DNA from: CAYGHE01 sp964349805 | Lineage (GTDB): Bacteria; Patescibacteriota; Saccharimonadia; Saccharimonadales; Saccharimonadaceae | NCBI GenBank assembly: GCA_964349805.1 | Contig: CAYGHE010000001.1 | Coordinates: forward strand, 31,409-95,408 | Direction of reading: 5' to 3' | DNA: 64,000 nucleotides | Shown: positions 9,211-17,894 of the stretch, one piece after another | Layout of the letters: each line of letters starts with the position of its first letter | How positions within the stretch are numbered: position 1 is the stretch's first letter | Program-made: the position numbers and the translations under genes | Notes under the pieces: generated by a model | Seen by the model: only the letters and a program-made list of their open reading frames with translations | Told to the model about the DNA's origin: nothing | The model's database searches: none

Positions 9211-9764
9211 TTAACCTTTTACCGGATGACACCAAAAAACAAATTCAAGCAGCTCGCATGAACGTGTCGCTAGTTCGATACATTATTGTCATTGGACTAT
9301 CTTTAACATTCCTAGCCCTAGCTTGCACGGTATCTTATTTCTTTCTTGTAAACACTAAAATAGCGGCTGAAGAAAGTATTTTAGATAATCAGCCAGGTAT
9401 TGATAATTCGGCCTCCGCGGAAGCTCAAGCGACTTCCCTGCGCAATAACTTATTAGGTGCTAAGAATATCTTGAACCGAGAAATACGTTACAGCGAAGTG
9501 ATTACCGGCATTGCCGCTGCTATGCCCTCTGGAGTAATCTTGGACAGTCTTAGCCTTGATAACAGCACCTTCGGCGCGCCCATTACACTCCAGGCTCGAG
9601 CGCGAGATACTGAGTCCGCCTTAAAACTGAAAGACAATTTCCAGTCATCGCCACTATTCTCTAATTTTAGCCTCCAGACTTTATCGACTAACCAAGGGGG
9701 TTCTTCTGATTACCCCGTAAGCGTTACCATAAGTGTTACTATCAACAAAGGTAGTTCACTATGA
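9207..9764 (+). CDS. pilN: Type IV pilus assembly protein PilN
   Basis: The 185-residue protein starts MINLLPDDTKKQIQAAR. This is the INLLP motif by which PilN docks on PilM. One membrane helix (about 25-50) and a periplasm-type ferredoxin-like domain follow. It overlaps pilM and pilO by 4 bp each, so it is tightly coupled. The organism is probably monoderm, so this domain would lie in the wall zone. Confidence 0.93.
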   Translation: MINLLPDDTKKQIQAARMNVSLVRYIIVIGLSLTFLALACTVSYFFLVNTKIAAEESILDNQPGIDNSASAEAQATSLRNNLLGAKNILNREIRYSEVITGIAAAMPSGVILDSLSLDNSTFGAPITLQARARDTESALKLKDNFQSSPLFSNFSLQTLSTNQGGSSDYPVSVTISVTINKGSSL

Positions 9765-10348
9765 GTAAACCTAGTAAAACCAAACTAAAAGCTTCAACCG
9801 TCCGGGCGGGACTCAGCGCTTCCGTATTAATATTACTGGGAGTAGGAGTTGCTGGATTTTATTGGGCGCAAGATTGGCTCGGGGATTTGGCCGATGAGAC
9901 AAGACATGCCACAGTAGCGGCTAACTTGACTTCAAGCGATCCTGAAAATCAAAGATTAGAACAATTGCAGAAAGCCGTGAACACTCGCCAGGATGCGAAC
10001 AATAAATCTACGGATCTAATACTCCCCAGTCAAAATTACCAAAGTAGTGCCATAGAAGATATAAATAAATACGCATCAAATAACGGTATCTCTATCACTA
10101 ATTACAGTTTTGAGTCTCAATCTCAAAAAACGGTTGCGGCACCAGCTTTGAGCGGTGGCGTACACCCTGAATACATAACAATCACCATAGGTAACCCTGT
10201 TGACTTTACCAATTTACTCCGCTTCCTAAAGGCGCTTGAGACCAATATTCCTAAGCTCCAACTAGTAGATATACGATTAAGCCGCGACCAAAGTTCCGAT
10301 AATGCGGTGCGTGTTGAGCCATTAACTATAGAGGTTTATGTGAGATAA
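9761..10348 (+). CDS. pilO: Type IV pilus assembly protein PilO
   Basis: This 195-residue protein has a single N-terminal membrane helix (about 18-38), a short coiled segment and a C-terminal PilO-like fold. Its position directly after pilN, with a 4-bp overlap, is the strongest evidence. PilO pairs with PilN to form the alignment complex. Sequence identity to well-studied PilO proteins is low by eye. Confidence 0.85.
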   Translation: MSKPSKTKLKASTVRAGLSASVLILLGVGVAGFYWAQDWLGDLADETRHATVAANLTSSDPENQRLEQLQKAVNTRQDANNKSTDLILPSQNYQSSAIEDINKYASNNGISITNYSFESQSQKTVAAPALSGGVHPEYITITIGNPVDFTNLLRFLKALETNIPKLQLVDIRLSRDQSSDNAVRVEPLTIEVYVR

Positions 10349-10350
10349 AT

Positions 10351-10635
10351 ATGAACGGATCTATTAATGCTTATTTACTAAAACCCCTCCTAACAATAGT
10401 GAAGAGGTTTCATCTTACGTTATTAATAGTAGTCATAGTTGCCGGGCTGATAGGATCAATGTTTATTTTAAACGATATTCTAGATTTATCACCCGGTATC
10501 AACGAACAAGACCCTGCCTTTAGCACTAGTTTTGACGATTCCACTGTTGAGCGCCTTAGAAATCTTAATAGAAGCGCGGACAACTTGAGTAATCACCAAT
10601 TGCCGACTGGACGCATTAACCCTTTCTCTCCATAA
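10351..10635 (+). CDS. Small membrane protein at the PilP position of the pilus operon
   Basis: This 94-residue protein begins 2 bp after pilO. It has one hydrophobic segment (about 20-42) and then a polar tail ending in TGRINPFSP. Such GRxNPF tails are common in pilus accessory proteins of this operon position. It stands where pilP would be in diderm bacteria, but lacks a lipobox and the PilP domain. A role in the PilNO complex is inferred from position only. Confidence 0.7.
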   Translation: MNGSINAYLLKPLLTIVKRFHLTLLIVVIVAGLIGSMFILNDILDLSPGINEQDPAFSTSFDDSTVERLRNLNRSADNLSNHQLPTGRINPFSP

Positions 10636-10653
10636 AAAGGTTATACTAATAGT

Positions 10654-11229
10654 ATGTTACGTCTTGGATCTAGAATAATCGGCGCCCCTGTTATGGGCCT
10701 ACAGACTGGCACCAGATTAGCCACTGTTAAAGCCCCGGTTATTGACCCTAGTAATTTAAAAATACTAGCATATGAAGTTGAAGGTCCGTTATTAAACGAA
10801 AACCCTTCGTTTCTGCGTACTGCTGATATACGTGAAGTCAGTGGAATTGGAATGATTATCGACAGTAGCGATGAGTTCGTGGGGCTTGAAGATGTCGTCG
10901 TTATCAAAAAATTGTATGATCTAAAATTTAAATTATTAGATATGCCCGTTATTGACAAGGGTAATCAAAAACTCGGGAAAGTAGATGATTACAGTTTGGA
11001 TTTGATTAGTTTCTTTATCGAGCAGTTAAGTGTAAGGCGAAGTATGATAAAGAGTTTAGGCGACACAGGCCTGCTCATTCACAGATCGCAAATTATTGAG
11101 ATAAACAACAAGCACATAGTAGTGCAACAAGCTAAAGGTAAACTAGCTACTCTGCAAAAACCAAGCCAATTGTCGTATCTTAACCCTTTTAGACCACCCA
11201 ACCCTCAAGCTGACGGCGGAGATTCTTAG
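10654..11229 (+). CDS. PRC-barrel-like protein following the pilus operon
   Basis: The ATG at 10654 lies 6 nt after TATACT, so it probably has its own leaderless transcript. The 191 residues contain two similar beta-rich halves. The first (about 1-85) and second (about 88-150) each read like a PRC-barrel domain, with VIDPSNLKILAYEVEG and VIDKGNQKLGKVDDY as matching strands. There is no signal peptide or membrane helix. PRC-barrels often bind RNA or partner proteins. Its function is unknown. Its end overlaps the convergent recX end by 4 bp. Confidence 0.7.
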   Translation: MLRLGSRIIGAPVMGLQTGTRLATVKAPVIDPSNLKILAYEVEGPLLNENPSFLRTADIREVSGIGMIIDSSDEFVGLEDVVVIKKLYDLKFKLLDMPVIDKGNQKLGKVDDYSLDLISFFIEQLSVRRSMIKSLGDTGLLIHRSQIIEINNKHIVVQQAKGKLATLQKPSQLSYLNPFRPPNPQADGGDS

Positions 11230-11861
11230 TCTGACTCGCCCAATACCTGACGTATGTCATCATAATTAAACCCGGCTCGCATTAAATAAGCTATCAACTT
11301 TTTCTCGTCATCATAGCGAGATTGTTTTTTAGCAACTACTTTTCGTAATTCGCTAATATCATCCCGTTGAGTCTCATCTAGCACTTTATCTATAGTCTCC
11401 GTTTCTACGCCCTTTGAGCGTAACTCCGCTTGCAGTTTTCGGCTGGACACCCCTTTTTTACTATTGCGGTTCTCTACCCAGAAACGAGCGAATTTATCAT
11501 CATCGATATACCCTTTTTGCTCTAACCGCTCGAAAACTCTATCCGTAAGTTGCGGCGTTAGGCCTTTTTTGGTATTACCTGTTTTAGTACGTGTATCACG
11601 AGTTTTTCTGTACAAGTAATCGCGCACTTCTTTGGCGCTATGCGGTCGCATCAAGCAATATTCTAGAGCCCTTGTGTAGGCCTTGCCGAACTTACTTTCT
11701 TCTTCTAGCGCGTTGAGCTCAGATTCGTCATATTCTTGGCCAACTTTAATACCTAAGTCGGACAGCTGAAAAACATCTAGAGAAAATCGATATTTACCGT
11801 CAACCGAGACATTCACTCTGTCTTTGTTTTTAGCCTGAACAGAAATCGACGTAATCTTCAT
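11226..11861 (-). CDS. recX: Regulatory protein RecX
   Basis: RecX binds and restrains RecA filaments. The 211-residue frame has three-helix RecX repeats, including ALEYCLMRPHSAKEVRDYL and the later KGYIDDDKFARFWVENR. It lies 42 bp downstream of recA on the same strand, the usual recA-recX order, and is probably cotranscribed. Confidence 0.92.
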   Translation of the reverse strand: MKITSISVQAKNKDRVNVSVDGKYRFSLDVFQLSDLGIKVGQEYDESELNALEEESKFGKAYTRALEYCLMRPHSAKEVRDYLYRKTRDTRTKTGNTKKGLTPQLTDRVFERLEQKGYIDDDKFARFWVENRNSKKGVSSRKLQAELRSKGVETETIDKVLDETQRDDISELRKVVAKKQSRYDDEKKLIAYLMRAGFNYDDIRQVLGESD

Positions 11862-11903
11862 GTCCGTGAGCCACCGTGCAGGACAATCGCCCTTTTCATA
11901 AAA

Positions 11904-12944
11904 CTACACCGCTTCTTGCGCTACTTTTTCACGAACCTTCTTTTCAATCTCGTCTAATATTTTTGGATTGTCAGCTAAATACTTTTTGGCGCCTTCTCGG
12001 CCCTGTCCAATTTTTTCATCTTTGTAGTCAAACCAAGCGCCGGCCTTGCCAACAATACCGTGCTGAACACCAAGATCAAGCACATCACCAGTCCTGCTAA
12101 TTCCTTGGTTGTACATAATATCGAATTCGGCAATCCTGAAAGGAGGAGCGATTTTGTTTTTAACAACTTTAACCTTGGCGCGGTTACCTATGATTTCCTC
12201 GCCTACTTTAATTTGACCAGTACGACGTATGTCAAGGCGAACCGAAGCATAGAACTTTAAAGCGTTTCCACCAGTAGTCGTCTCTGGGTTACCGAACATC
12301 ACGCCAATCTTCATGCGAATCTGGTTAATGAAAATGACGGTTGTTTTGCTCTTGTTGATTATCCCAGCTAATTTACGCAGAGCTTGGCTCATTAATCTAG
12401 CTTGCAGCCCCATGTGGCTATCACCCATATCGCCATCGATTTCAGCTTGTGGGACCAAAGCTGCCACCGAGTCAACTACCACCATATCAACCGCGTTAGA
12501 ACGCACTAACGTTTCAGCAATTTCAAGCGCCTGTTCGCCGTTGTCTGGTTGCGAGACAAGTAAGTTATCCGTATCAACACCAAGTTTACGAGCATAGGCT
12601 GGATCAAGCGCATGTTCGGCATCAATAAATGCCGCTGTGCCACCACGTTTTTGTACTTCAGCTATAGCATGCAGAGTCAAAGTAGTTTTTCCAGAAGATT
12701 CAGGTCCATATATTTCTAAAACTCGACCGCGCGGGTAACCACCACCTAATGCCAAGTCCAATGAGAGCGTACCGCTACTAATTAACTCAACGTCAGACGT
12801 TGTTGTATCACCAAGACGGCGAATAGCCCCATCACCAAATTGCTTATTGATGTGTTCTTGAGCTAACCCAAGAGCTTTTAATTTGCTCTCATTTATTGCT
12901 GGTCTTTCTTTGGATGTCGTTTTAGTAGCCTTTTTCTCAGTCAT
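11904..12944 (-). CDS. recA: Recombinase RecA
   Basis: The 346-residue protein has Walker A GPESSGKT (about 70-77) and the VVVDSVAALVP Walker B region. The L1/L2 DNA-binding loops include GNPETTTGGNALKFY. RecA performs homologous strand exchange and would act on DNA taken up through the pilus/ComEC route. The start is supported by a GGGGGAG ribosome binding site about 3 nt upstream and a TATAAT box at 12969-12974. No LexA box was seen in the 64-bp region shared with the divergent pilin gene. Confidence 0.98.
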   Translation of the reverse strand: MTEKKATKTTSKERPAINESKLKALGLAQEHINKQFGDGAIRRLGDTTTSDVELISSGTLSLDLALGGGYPRGRVLEIYGPESSGKTTLTLHAIAEVQKRGGTAAFIDAEHALDPAYARKLGVDTDNLLVSQPDNGEQALEIAETLVRSNAVDMVVVDSVAALVPQAEIDGDMGDSHMGLQARLMSQALRKLAGIINKSKTTVIFINQIRMKIGVMFGNPETTTGGNALKFYASVRLDIRRTGQIKVGEEIIGNRAKVKVVKNKIAPPFRIAEFDIMYNQGISRTGDVLDLGVQHGIVGKAGAWFDYKDEKIGQGREGAKKYLADNPKILDEIEKKVREKVAQEAV

Positions 12945-12968
12945 ATTCTCCCCCTGTATTTACCATCT

Positions 12969-12974
12969 ATTATA
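12969..12974 (-). promoter_or_regulatory. -10 box of recA
   Basis: TATAAT on the minus strand lies 24 nt before the recA ATG, with a ribosome binding site in between. It sits back to back with the pilin promoter (12996-13001). Confidence 0.65.
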
Positions 12975-12995
12975 CTTGGATAACCGATAATTTGC

Positions 12996-13001
12996 TATAA
13001 T
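12996..13001 (+). promoter_or_regulatory. Extended -10 box of the pilin-like gene
   Basis: TGCTATAAT is an extended -10 element ending 7 nt before a GTG at 13009. It overlaps the upstream ATG at 13000, so that ATG cannot be in the transcript. This decides for the GTG start. Confidence 0.65.
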
Positions 13002-13008
13002 GTTACTA

Positions 13009-13404
13009 GTGAAAAAACATATTAGCGGGTTCACTGTTATAGAATTAATTTTTGTCGCCGTATTACTGGCTGTGGCAAGCGTTATATTTTTTGTTCAGAA
13101 AAGTGACCTAGAAAGCGTAGCTCGTGACAACCACCGTAAAACCGCTATTAATGCGATGTATTACGGGCTCGAAGAGGTTTTTTATCCAGAAAAAGGTTAT
13201 TATCCCCGATCTCTAGATAGTGATACCTTAAAGTCAGTTGACCCGGACCTTTTCAACGATCCTGACGGTCAAGCTATCGGTTCCTCTGGTAGTTCATACT
13301 TATATTCACCTACCGAGTGCTCAAATGAAAAGTGCAAAAGCTATAAATTAAGTGCGACTCTAGAGAACGAAGACGACTTTGTCAAAGAAAACCGAGACAG
13401 GTAA
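13009..13404 (+). CDS. Type IV pilin-like protein
   Basis: The GTG start gives 131 residues beginning VKKHISGFTVIELIFVAVLLAVASVIFF. This is a class III prepilin signal: short basic leader, Gly, Phe, Glu at +5, then a hydrophobic helix. The mature head is small and has two cysteines close together (about residues 105 and 110) near the end. It would be processed by a prepilin peptidase not seen here and assembled by PilBCMNO. It may be a major or a minor pilin. Confidence 0.85.
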   Translation: MKKHISGFTVIELIFVAVLLAVASVIFFVQKSDLESVARDNHRKTAINAMYYGLEEVFYPEKGYYPRSLDSDTLKSVDPDLFNDPDGQAIGSSGSSYLYSPTECSNEKCKSYKLSATLENEDDFVKENRDR

Positions 13405-13440
13405 AGAACAGTTTCTTAATTCACAATTTTTAATTCCTAA

Positions 13441-13557
13441 ACCCTGACTTTACGGGTGACGCGAGGCGGGGGAGCGCCCAAAATCGAGTTTTCGCGCAGG
13501 CGAAAAGAGATTTTAGGGGCGGACCGAGCGACAGGACCCGTAAAAAAGTAGGTGGTC
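13441..13557. repeat. Large structured palindrome between the pilin gene and ruvB
   Basis: This region between convergent genes has no reading frame. Outer arms CCTGAC/GTCAGG and ACGGGT/ACCCGT enclose a long imperfect hairpin in which CGCCCAAAATC pairs with GATTTTAGGGGCG and TTTTCGC with GCGAAAA. Its overall plan (GC-rich arm, AT-rich hairpin, then CGGA) resembles the inserts at 888-971 and around 44870-44950. It may act as a bidirectional terminator. Confidence 0.55.
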
Positions 13558-13588
13558 AGGTAATCAATGTGATTTGTAAAGTAATCTA

Positions 13589-14620
13589 CTACACTAACTT
13601 TTGCTGAGCTTTGTTAGTCGAAACTTCTCTTTTGAGATGTTTGTGCGCCTTGGAAGTAACTCGCCGGCCACGAGGTGTGCGTTCAATGAATCCGATTTGC
13701 ATTAAATAAGGTTCATAAAAATCTTCAATAGTCGTCATCTCATCACCGGTCAGAGCTGATATAGTGTTAAGTCCCACAGGTCTGTCACCGTAATTATCAA
13801 TTATATTACTGAGTAAGTTGCGGTCACCTGCATCCAATCCTAGTTCATCTATCTCTAGTAGTGCCAAGGCAGCTTTGGTAGTAGCGGCGTCGATTATTCC
13901 ATCGCCATTAACGTCAGCGTAGTCGCGAACGCGTTTTAATAATCGATTGGCTACTCGAGGAGTCAAGCGCGCGCGAGTTGAAAGCATTTTAGCGGATTCT
14001 GAATCAATCTTGCTGTTAAGTATTTTTGACGACCTTTTTATAATACTGGCAATTTCTTCGGGTGTGTAAAATTCTAGCCGATGGATTAAGCCGAAACGGT
14101 CCCTTAATGGAGCAGCTAATGCGCCTGTTCGGGTAGTAGCGCCTATTACCGTAAATTTGGGCAAATCCAACCTTACGCTTCGCGCCGCTGGCCCCTTGCC
14201 AATCATAATATCTAACTTGAAATCTTCCATGGCGGCATACAACACTTCTTCTACTGTTCTACCCAACCTATGTATTTCATCGATGAATAAAATGTCTCCG
14301 TCACCAAGATTAGTAAGGATACTAGCTAAATCCCCTGCCCTTTCAATGGCCGGACCAGCTGTAACTCTAATATTCTTGCCCATCTCATTAGCAATAATGG
14401 TTGCCATTGTCGTTTTACCAAGTCCTGGCGGGCCGTACAGCAATACATGATCAACTGGCTCATCGCGCTTTTTAGCAGCAGCAATAGCTAGCTTCAAATT
14501 ATTTTTTAACCGCTCTTGACCAACATATTCTACAAATGTTTTTGGCCGCAGGGTAACTTCAATAACCTCTTCATCGCTGTTATCGTCTGTATCTGTATCA
14601 ACAATTCTCTCTACAACCAT
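13589..14620 (-). CDS. ruvB: Holliday junction helicase subunit RuvB
   Basis: The 343-residue AAA+ ATPase has Walker A GPPGLGKT (about 64-71) and Walker B FIDEIHRL. It also has sensor motif GATTRTG and a C-terminal winged helix with RTPRGRRV. RuvB drives branch migration with RuvA. It is the last gene of ruvC-ruvA-nudix-ruvB, only 2 bp after the NUDIX gene. Confidence 0.97.
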   Translation of the reverse strand: MVVERIVDTDTDDNSDEEVIEVTLRPKTFVEYVGQERLKNNLKLAIAAAKKRDEPVDHVLLYGPPGLGKTTMATIIANEMGKNIRVTAGPAIERAGDLASILTNLGDGDILFIDEIHRLGRTVEEVLYAAMEDFKLDIMIGKGPAARSVRLDLPKFTVIGATTRTGALAAPLRDRFGLIHRLEFYTPEEIASIIKRSSKILNSKIDSESAKMLSTRARLTPRVANRLLKRVRDYADVNGDGIIDAATTKAALALLEIDELGLDAGDRNLLSNIIDNYGDRPVGLNTISALTGDEMTTIEDFYEPYLMQIGFIERTPRGRRVTSKAHKHLKREVSTNKAQQKLV

Positions 14621-14622
14621 AT

Positions 14623-15120
14623 CTAGCCTATTACTTCCTTAATGATATTACGAAAGTCTATGGTGCTGGCTATTGTCAGGTTGTCTAGCTTATCAATCTC
14701 AATCCACTTTGCCATATCGGCATTCTTTTTCTCCCAGTCATCAAACCCATCTACAGAAATTTCACCGCCAATTTTGGTGCATAAATAGTACAAGAGTATG
14801 GTGCGGTAGGCTTGTTGACCATCTGGATTATCGGTAGGAAGCATTACTAAATTCTCACGAACGTTAATAATTCGATTAGCACATACATCGATGCCTGTTT
14901 CTTCTTTTACTTCTCTTTCAACGGCCTGTTCAAAAGTTTCGTGCATTTCCACCCCACCACCCGGTAAATCGTAGCCTCCTCTACGCTGAGGACATAAAAG
15001 AATTCTATTATCTTCAATGACAACACCGTATGCGCTAGGACGCCACTTGAGCGTACTGCCTGTTATTGCGTGTTGTGACCCTTCGAAGTCTACGGCGGTA
15101 AGTTCCCTGTTATTGATCAC
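14623..15120 (-). CDS. NUDIX hydrolase inserted in the ruv operon
   Basis: The 165-residue protein has a complete Nudix box, GGGVEMHETFEQAVEREVKE continuing to ETGI (about residues 54-77). It therefore hydrolyses a nucleoside diphosphate linked to another group. Candidate roles include cleaning oxidised nucleotides, but the substrate is not visible. It overlaps the ruvA end by 11 bp and precedes ruvB by 2 bp, so it is expressed with them. Confidence 0.88.
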   Translation of the reverse strand: MINNRELTAVDFEGSQHAITGSTLKWRPSAYGVVIEDNRILLCPQRRGGYDLPGGGVEMHETFEQAVEREVKEETGIDVCANRIINVRENLVMLPTDNPDGQQAYRTILLYYLCTKIGGEISVDGFDDWEKKNADMAKWIEIDKLDNLTIASTIDFRNIIKEVIG

Positions 15121-15697
15121 TTTTGCTCCTTAATGCTTCTCTAACTCTTTCGGCGGTAGATAAATCGGTAGGCACACCTTCAAGAGCCTCCGTGGCGTCG
15201 CTAAGATTATAGCCAAGAGCCACCAAGGCTTCGAGTGCTTCGTCTTTAGCAATAATAATCTCCGAAATACCCGTGTTACTAACATTGCCACGAAGAGCTA
15301 AGCCGACTTTGTCGGATAAATCCACGACTACACGTTCGGCTGTTTTCTTACCTACTCCAGATGCTTGGGAAACAAAGGCCGCATCGCTTCTAGCGATGGC
15401 ATTTCTTACGGTTTCACTATCGCTAATAGACAAGATAGCTAACGCAGCTTTGGGGCCAACTCCCTGAACCGTAATTAATAATTCAAATAATTTCTTGGCG
15501 GTTAATGAAGAAAAACCAAAAAGCTCTTGGCTTTGTTCGCGAACATGGTGATAAGTATAGAGCTTAATCTCTTCATTCAGCGACGCCGCCTCAAAATCAC
15601 TAGCAGCAACCTGCACCTCGTACCCTATGTCATGAACGTCAACTATTAGTGACGATCCAAATTTTTCGGTAACAATGCCCGAAACATGCGCAATCAT
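15110..15697 (-). CDS. ruvA: Holliday junction DNA-binding protein RuvA
   Basis: The 195-residue protein has the N-terminal OB fold (MIAHVSGIV...) and helix-hairpin-helix motifs (LLITVQGVGPKAALAIL, GVGKKTAERVVVDL). The C-terminal domain III binds RuvB. A TATAAT box at 15705-15710 lies 7 nt before the ATG and includes the ruvC stop codon. ruvA may therefore also have a leaderless transcript of its own. Confidence 0.96.
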   Translation of the reverse strand: MIAHVSGIVTEKFGSSLIVDVHDIGYEVQVAASDFEAASLNEEIKLYTYHHVREQSQELFGFSSLTAKKLFELLITVQGVGPKAALAILSISDSETVRNAIARSDAAFVSQASGVGKKTAERVVVDLSDKVGLALRGNVSNTGISEIIIAKDEALEALVALGYNLSDATEALEGVPTDLSTAERVREALRSKSDQ

Positions 15698-15705
15698 ATA
15701 TCTTA

Positions 15706-16179
15706 TTATACTCGAGTCATCATCGAATGGGTAATGGCGGCCGCTAGAGCGTCAGCGCAATCGTCTGGTTTAGGTACGGTCTTCATTCCTAAATGCAGGC
15801 GAACCATTTCTTGCATTTGTTTTTTGTCGGCACGGCCATAACCGGTTAGTGTTTGTTTCATTTGTAGTGGAGTGTATTCGAATATCGGTATTCCACTCTT
15901 GCGACCAGCAAGTATCACTACGCCACGAGCCTGCGACACGCTCATAGCTGTTGTTACGTTTTTAGCAAAAAACAGTTTTTCGACTGCCATGGCCTCAGGT
16001 TTTGTTTCGGCAATAATCTCCATTAAGCTATCAAAAATTTCTTCTAGCCGTTCTTCGTGAGGCGTATGAGCTGGTGTCCTTATCACTCCAGCCTCAACTA
16101 GCTCGGTTTTGTTTTTATGAATCTCAATAACACCGAATCCTAGAATCCCCGTGCCAGGATCGATACCAATAATCCTCAT
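15706..16179 (-). CDS. ruvC: Crossover junction endonuclease RuvC
   Basis: This 157-residue RNase H-fold nuclease resolves Holliday junctions. The acidic catalytic residues are in place: IGIDPGTG at the start, VEKLF near residue 67, and the C-terminal DDCADALAAA. A TATACT box ends 6 nt before the ATG, pointing to a leaderless mRNA for the whole ruv operon. Confidence 0.96.
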   Translation of the reverse strand: MRIIGIDPGTGILGFGVIEIHKNKTELVEAGVIRTPAHTPHEERLEEIFDSLMEIIAETKPEAMAVEKLFFAKNVTTAMSVSQARGVVILAGRKSGIPIFEYTPLQMKQTLTGYGRADKKQMQEMVRLHLGMKTVPKPDDCADALAAAITHSMMTRV

Positions 16180-16200
16180 GGCTTTAGTATAGGCTATTTT

Positions 16201-17856
16201 TCAAAAGCGTGTCATAAAAGGTAGTTTACGCAAGACTTTCACTAGCTCACGTCTCCACTCCCAAGTACCGTATCCGATTGCCAAAGTTCCCGCACCGCCA
16301 AACAAAATCCAATTCATAGGCATCCCAAAAGATTCTTCTATTTCTTCAACCCCATACTCGGCATCGGGCATAGTTACAATGTTGCGGCAACGATTAGTTT
16401 CAGGATGGCGATACTGCCCAGGCTTACAAGGAGCTAGTGTAGTAGTACCCGCTATTGAGCGGCAGCGGTTAGTCTCCGGGTGACGGTATTGGCCGGGTTT
16501 GCAGGGAGCTAAGCTACTTTCTGAAGCTATATTGCGACAGCGATTAGTTTCGGGGTTTCTTTCTTGTCCAGGTTTACAAGGAGCAAGTGTTGACGAAGCA
16601 GACTCTATTAACTTGCACCGATTAGTTTCAGGGTTTCGATACTGATTTGGCGCACATGGCTCAAGATTACTTGATTGACCACCGTTATCATCCGACAGGA
16701 GGTTTTTGACTCCAGGCGTCGGACGGTTAGTATACTGCCAAATTTCGTCAATCAGAGCCCATGCCAATCCGCTAGCAGGATTTTCATAAATTGGTGTTTC
16801 GTACATGATTTTATCGTCACTAACTCTGGTTAATTTCACTCGGCTCTCACTATTTAGCAATGTAAACTTAATTGTTGAGTTATAGAAAGCTATGTACTGT
16901 CCCGGCTCAACTATAGACCCCTCTGGGAAGGCATACGACTTTTCGTAATTAGATCCAGTGCTAATTACATAACCTGCAAGATCCATAGCATAATCATTTG
17001 GATTGTAGATTTCTATAAACTCATTCCCGACATCGTCACCGTCTGGGTTAGGTAGTAGCTCGGTGATAAGTAATATCGTAGTATCCTCTACGCAGTCGCC
17101 AACTGTATTAAGTCTATATCCTACGGTGACAGTCTCTTGAACTCCCTCAAGATTGATACATACATCAACGGGTGGCGGTATACACGCACCCGTTTCGTCG
17201 TGCATATAACCATCTGGTAAAATTTCCTGCAAGCCTTCTATGTTCATGCAAATATCGACCACTTCATATAGTGCACCATATTGATATTCTTGCCTCATAA
17301 CACTTTGGAAAAAATCGGTGGCGTTATTATCTGTATCTAATAGAATATTCGATTCTTCTATTTTGATTCGTTCTATAATCCTATTTGGGCCCATCTCAGC
17401 AGGAAAACCCTCGGGATTAACAGCGGTTGAACCCCACCCGACTTTATCTATAATTCGGCCTGCATTGTCCACTAAATAGGCATGTCCGCTCGAATTTAGG
17501 TTACTTCCCATCGTTAAGTCTATCTGTATATCCGAGCTTAGCTGGGTTTGAGAAGAAGCCAGTAGTGCAAAAGACCGGGCTGGTAAAAATATATGAACAG
17601 CTGGATTAGCGTCTGTAAAACAGCCTAATTTAGTACGCGAGCTATCACCAGCGGCACTACGCAGAATACACCAGTTAGTGATGTCAACGTCCACATCGGA
17701 ATTATTATATATTTCAACCAACCGACTACTATTGATATCTCCGGCCTGGAGTTGGCTGATAACCACGCTATCACTGGTCGCATATGAGGGCTCTGCGACC
17801 AGTGATACCGCCACAAGAGCGCTAATCAGAATCATAAAGAAAAAACGCTTATGCAT
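16201..17856 (-). CDS. Surface lamin-tail-domain protein with Cys-rich repeats and C-terminal anchor
   Basis: The chosen ATG at 17856 lies 6 nt from TATAAT and gives 551 residues. A GTG two codons earlier touches the -10 box and is unlikely. A signal peptide (about 1-25) is followed by a lamin-tail (LTD) domain, two degenerate Cys repeats and a second LTD domain (about 262-375). Four near-identical repeats of the form CKPGQYRHPETNRCR then follow, with one membrane helix near the C-terminus and a short basic tail. The layout is that of a wall-spanning surface protein displayed from the membrane. Binding partner unknown. Confidence 0.8.
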   Translation of the reverse strand: MHKRFFFMILISALVAVSLVAEPSYATSDSVVISQLQAGDINSSRLVEIYNNSDVDVDITNWCILRSAAGDSSRTKLGCFTDANPAVHIFLPARSFALLASSQTQLSSDIQIDLTMGSNLNSSGHAYLVDNAGRIIDKVGWGSTAVNPEGFPAEMGPNRIIERIKIEESNILLDTDNNATDFFQSVMRQEYQYGALYEVVDICMNIEGLQEILPDGYMHDETGACIPPPVDVCINLEGVQETVTVGYRLNTVGDCVEDTTILLITELLPNPDGDDVGNEFIEIYNPNDYAMDLAGYVISTGSNYEKSYAFPEGSIVEPGQYIAFYNSTIKFTLLNSESRVKLTRVSDDKIMYETPIYENPASGLAWALIDEIWQYTNRPTPGVKNLLSDDNGGQSSNLEPCAPNQYRNPETNRCKLIESASSTLAPCKPGQERNPETNRCRNIASESSLAPCKPGQYRHPETNRCRSIAGTTTLAPCKPGQYRHPETNRCRNIVTMPDAEYGVEEIEESFGMPMNWILFGGAGTLAIGYGTWEWRRELVKVLRKLPFMTRF

Positions 17857-17894
17857 ACACACATTATAAGTTTTTATTAAGCTAATTACAAGTT

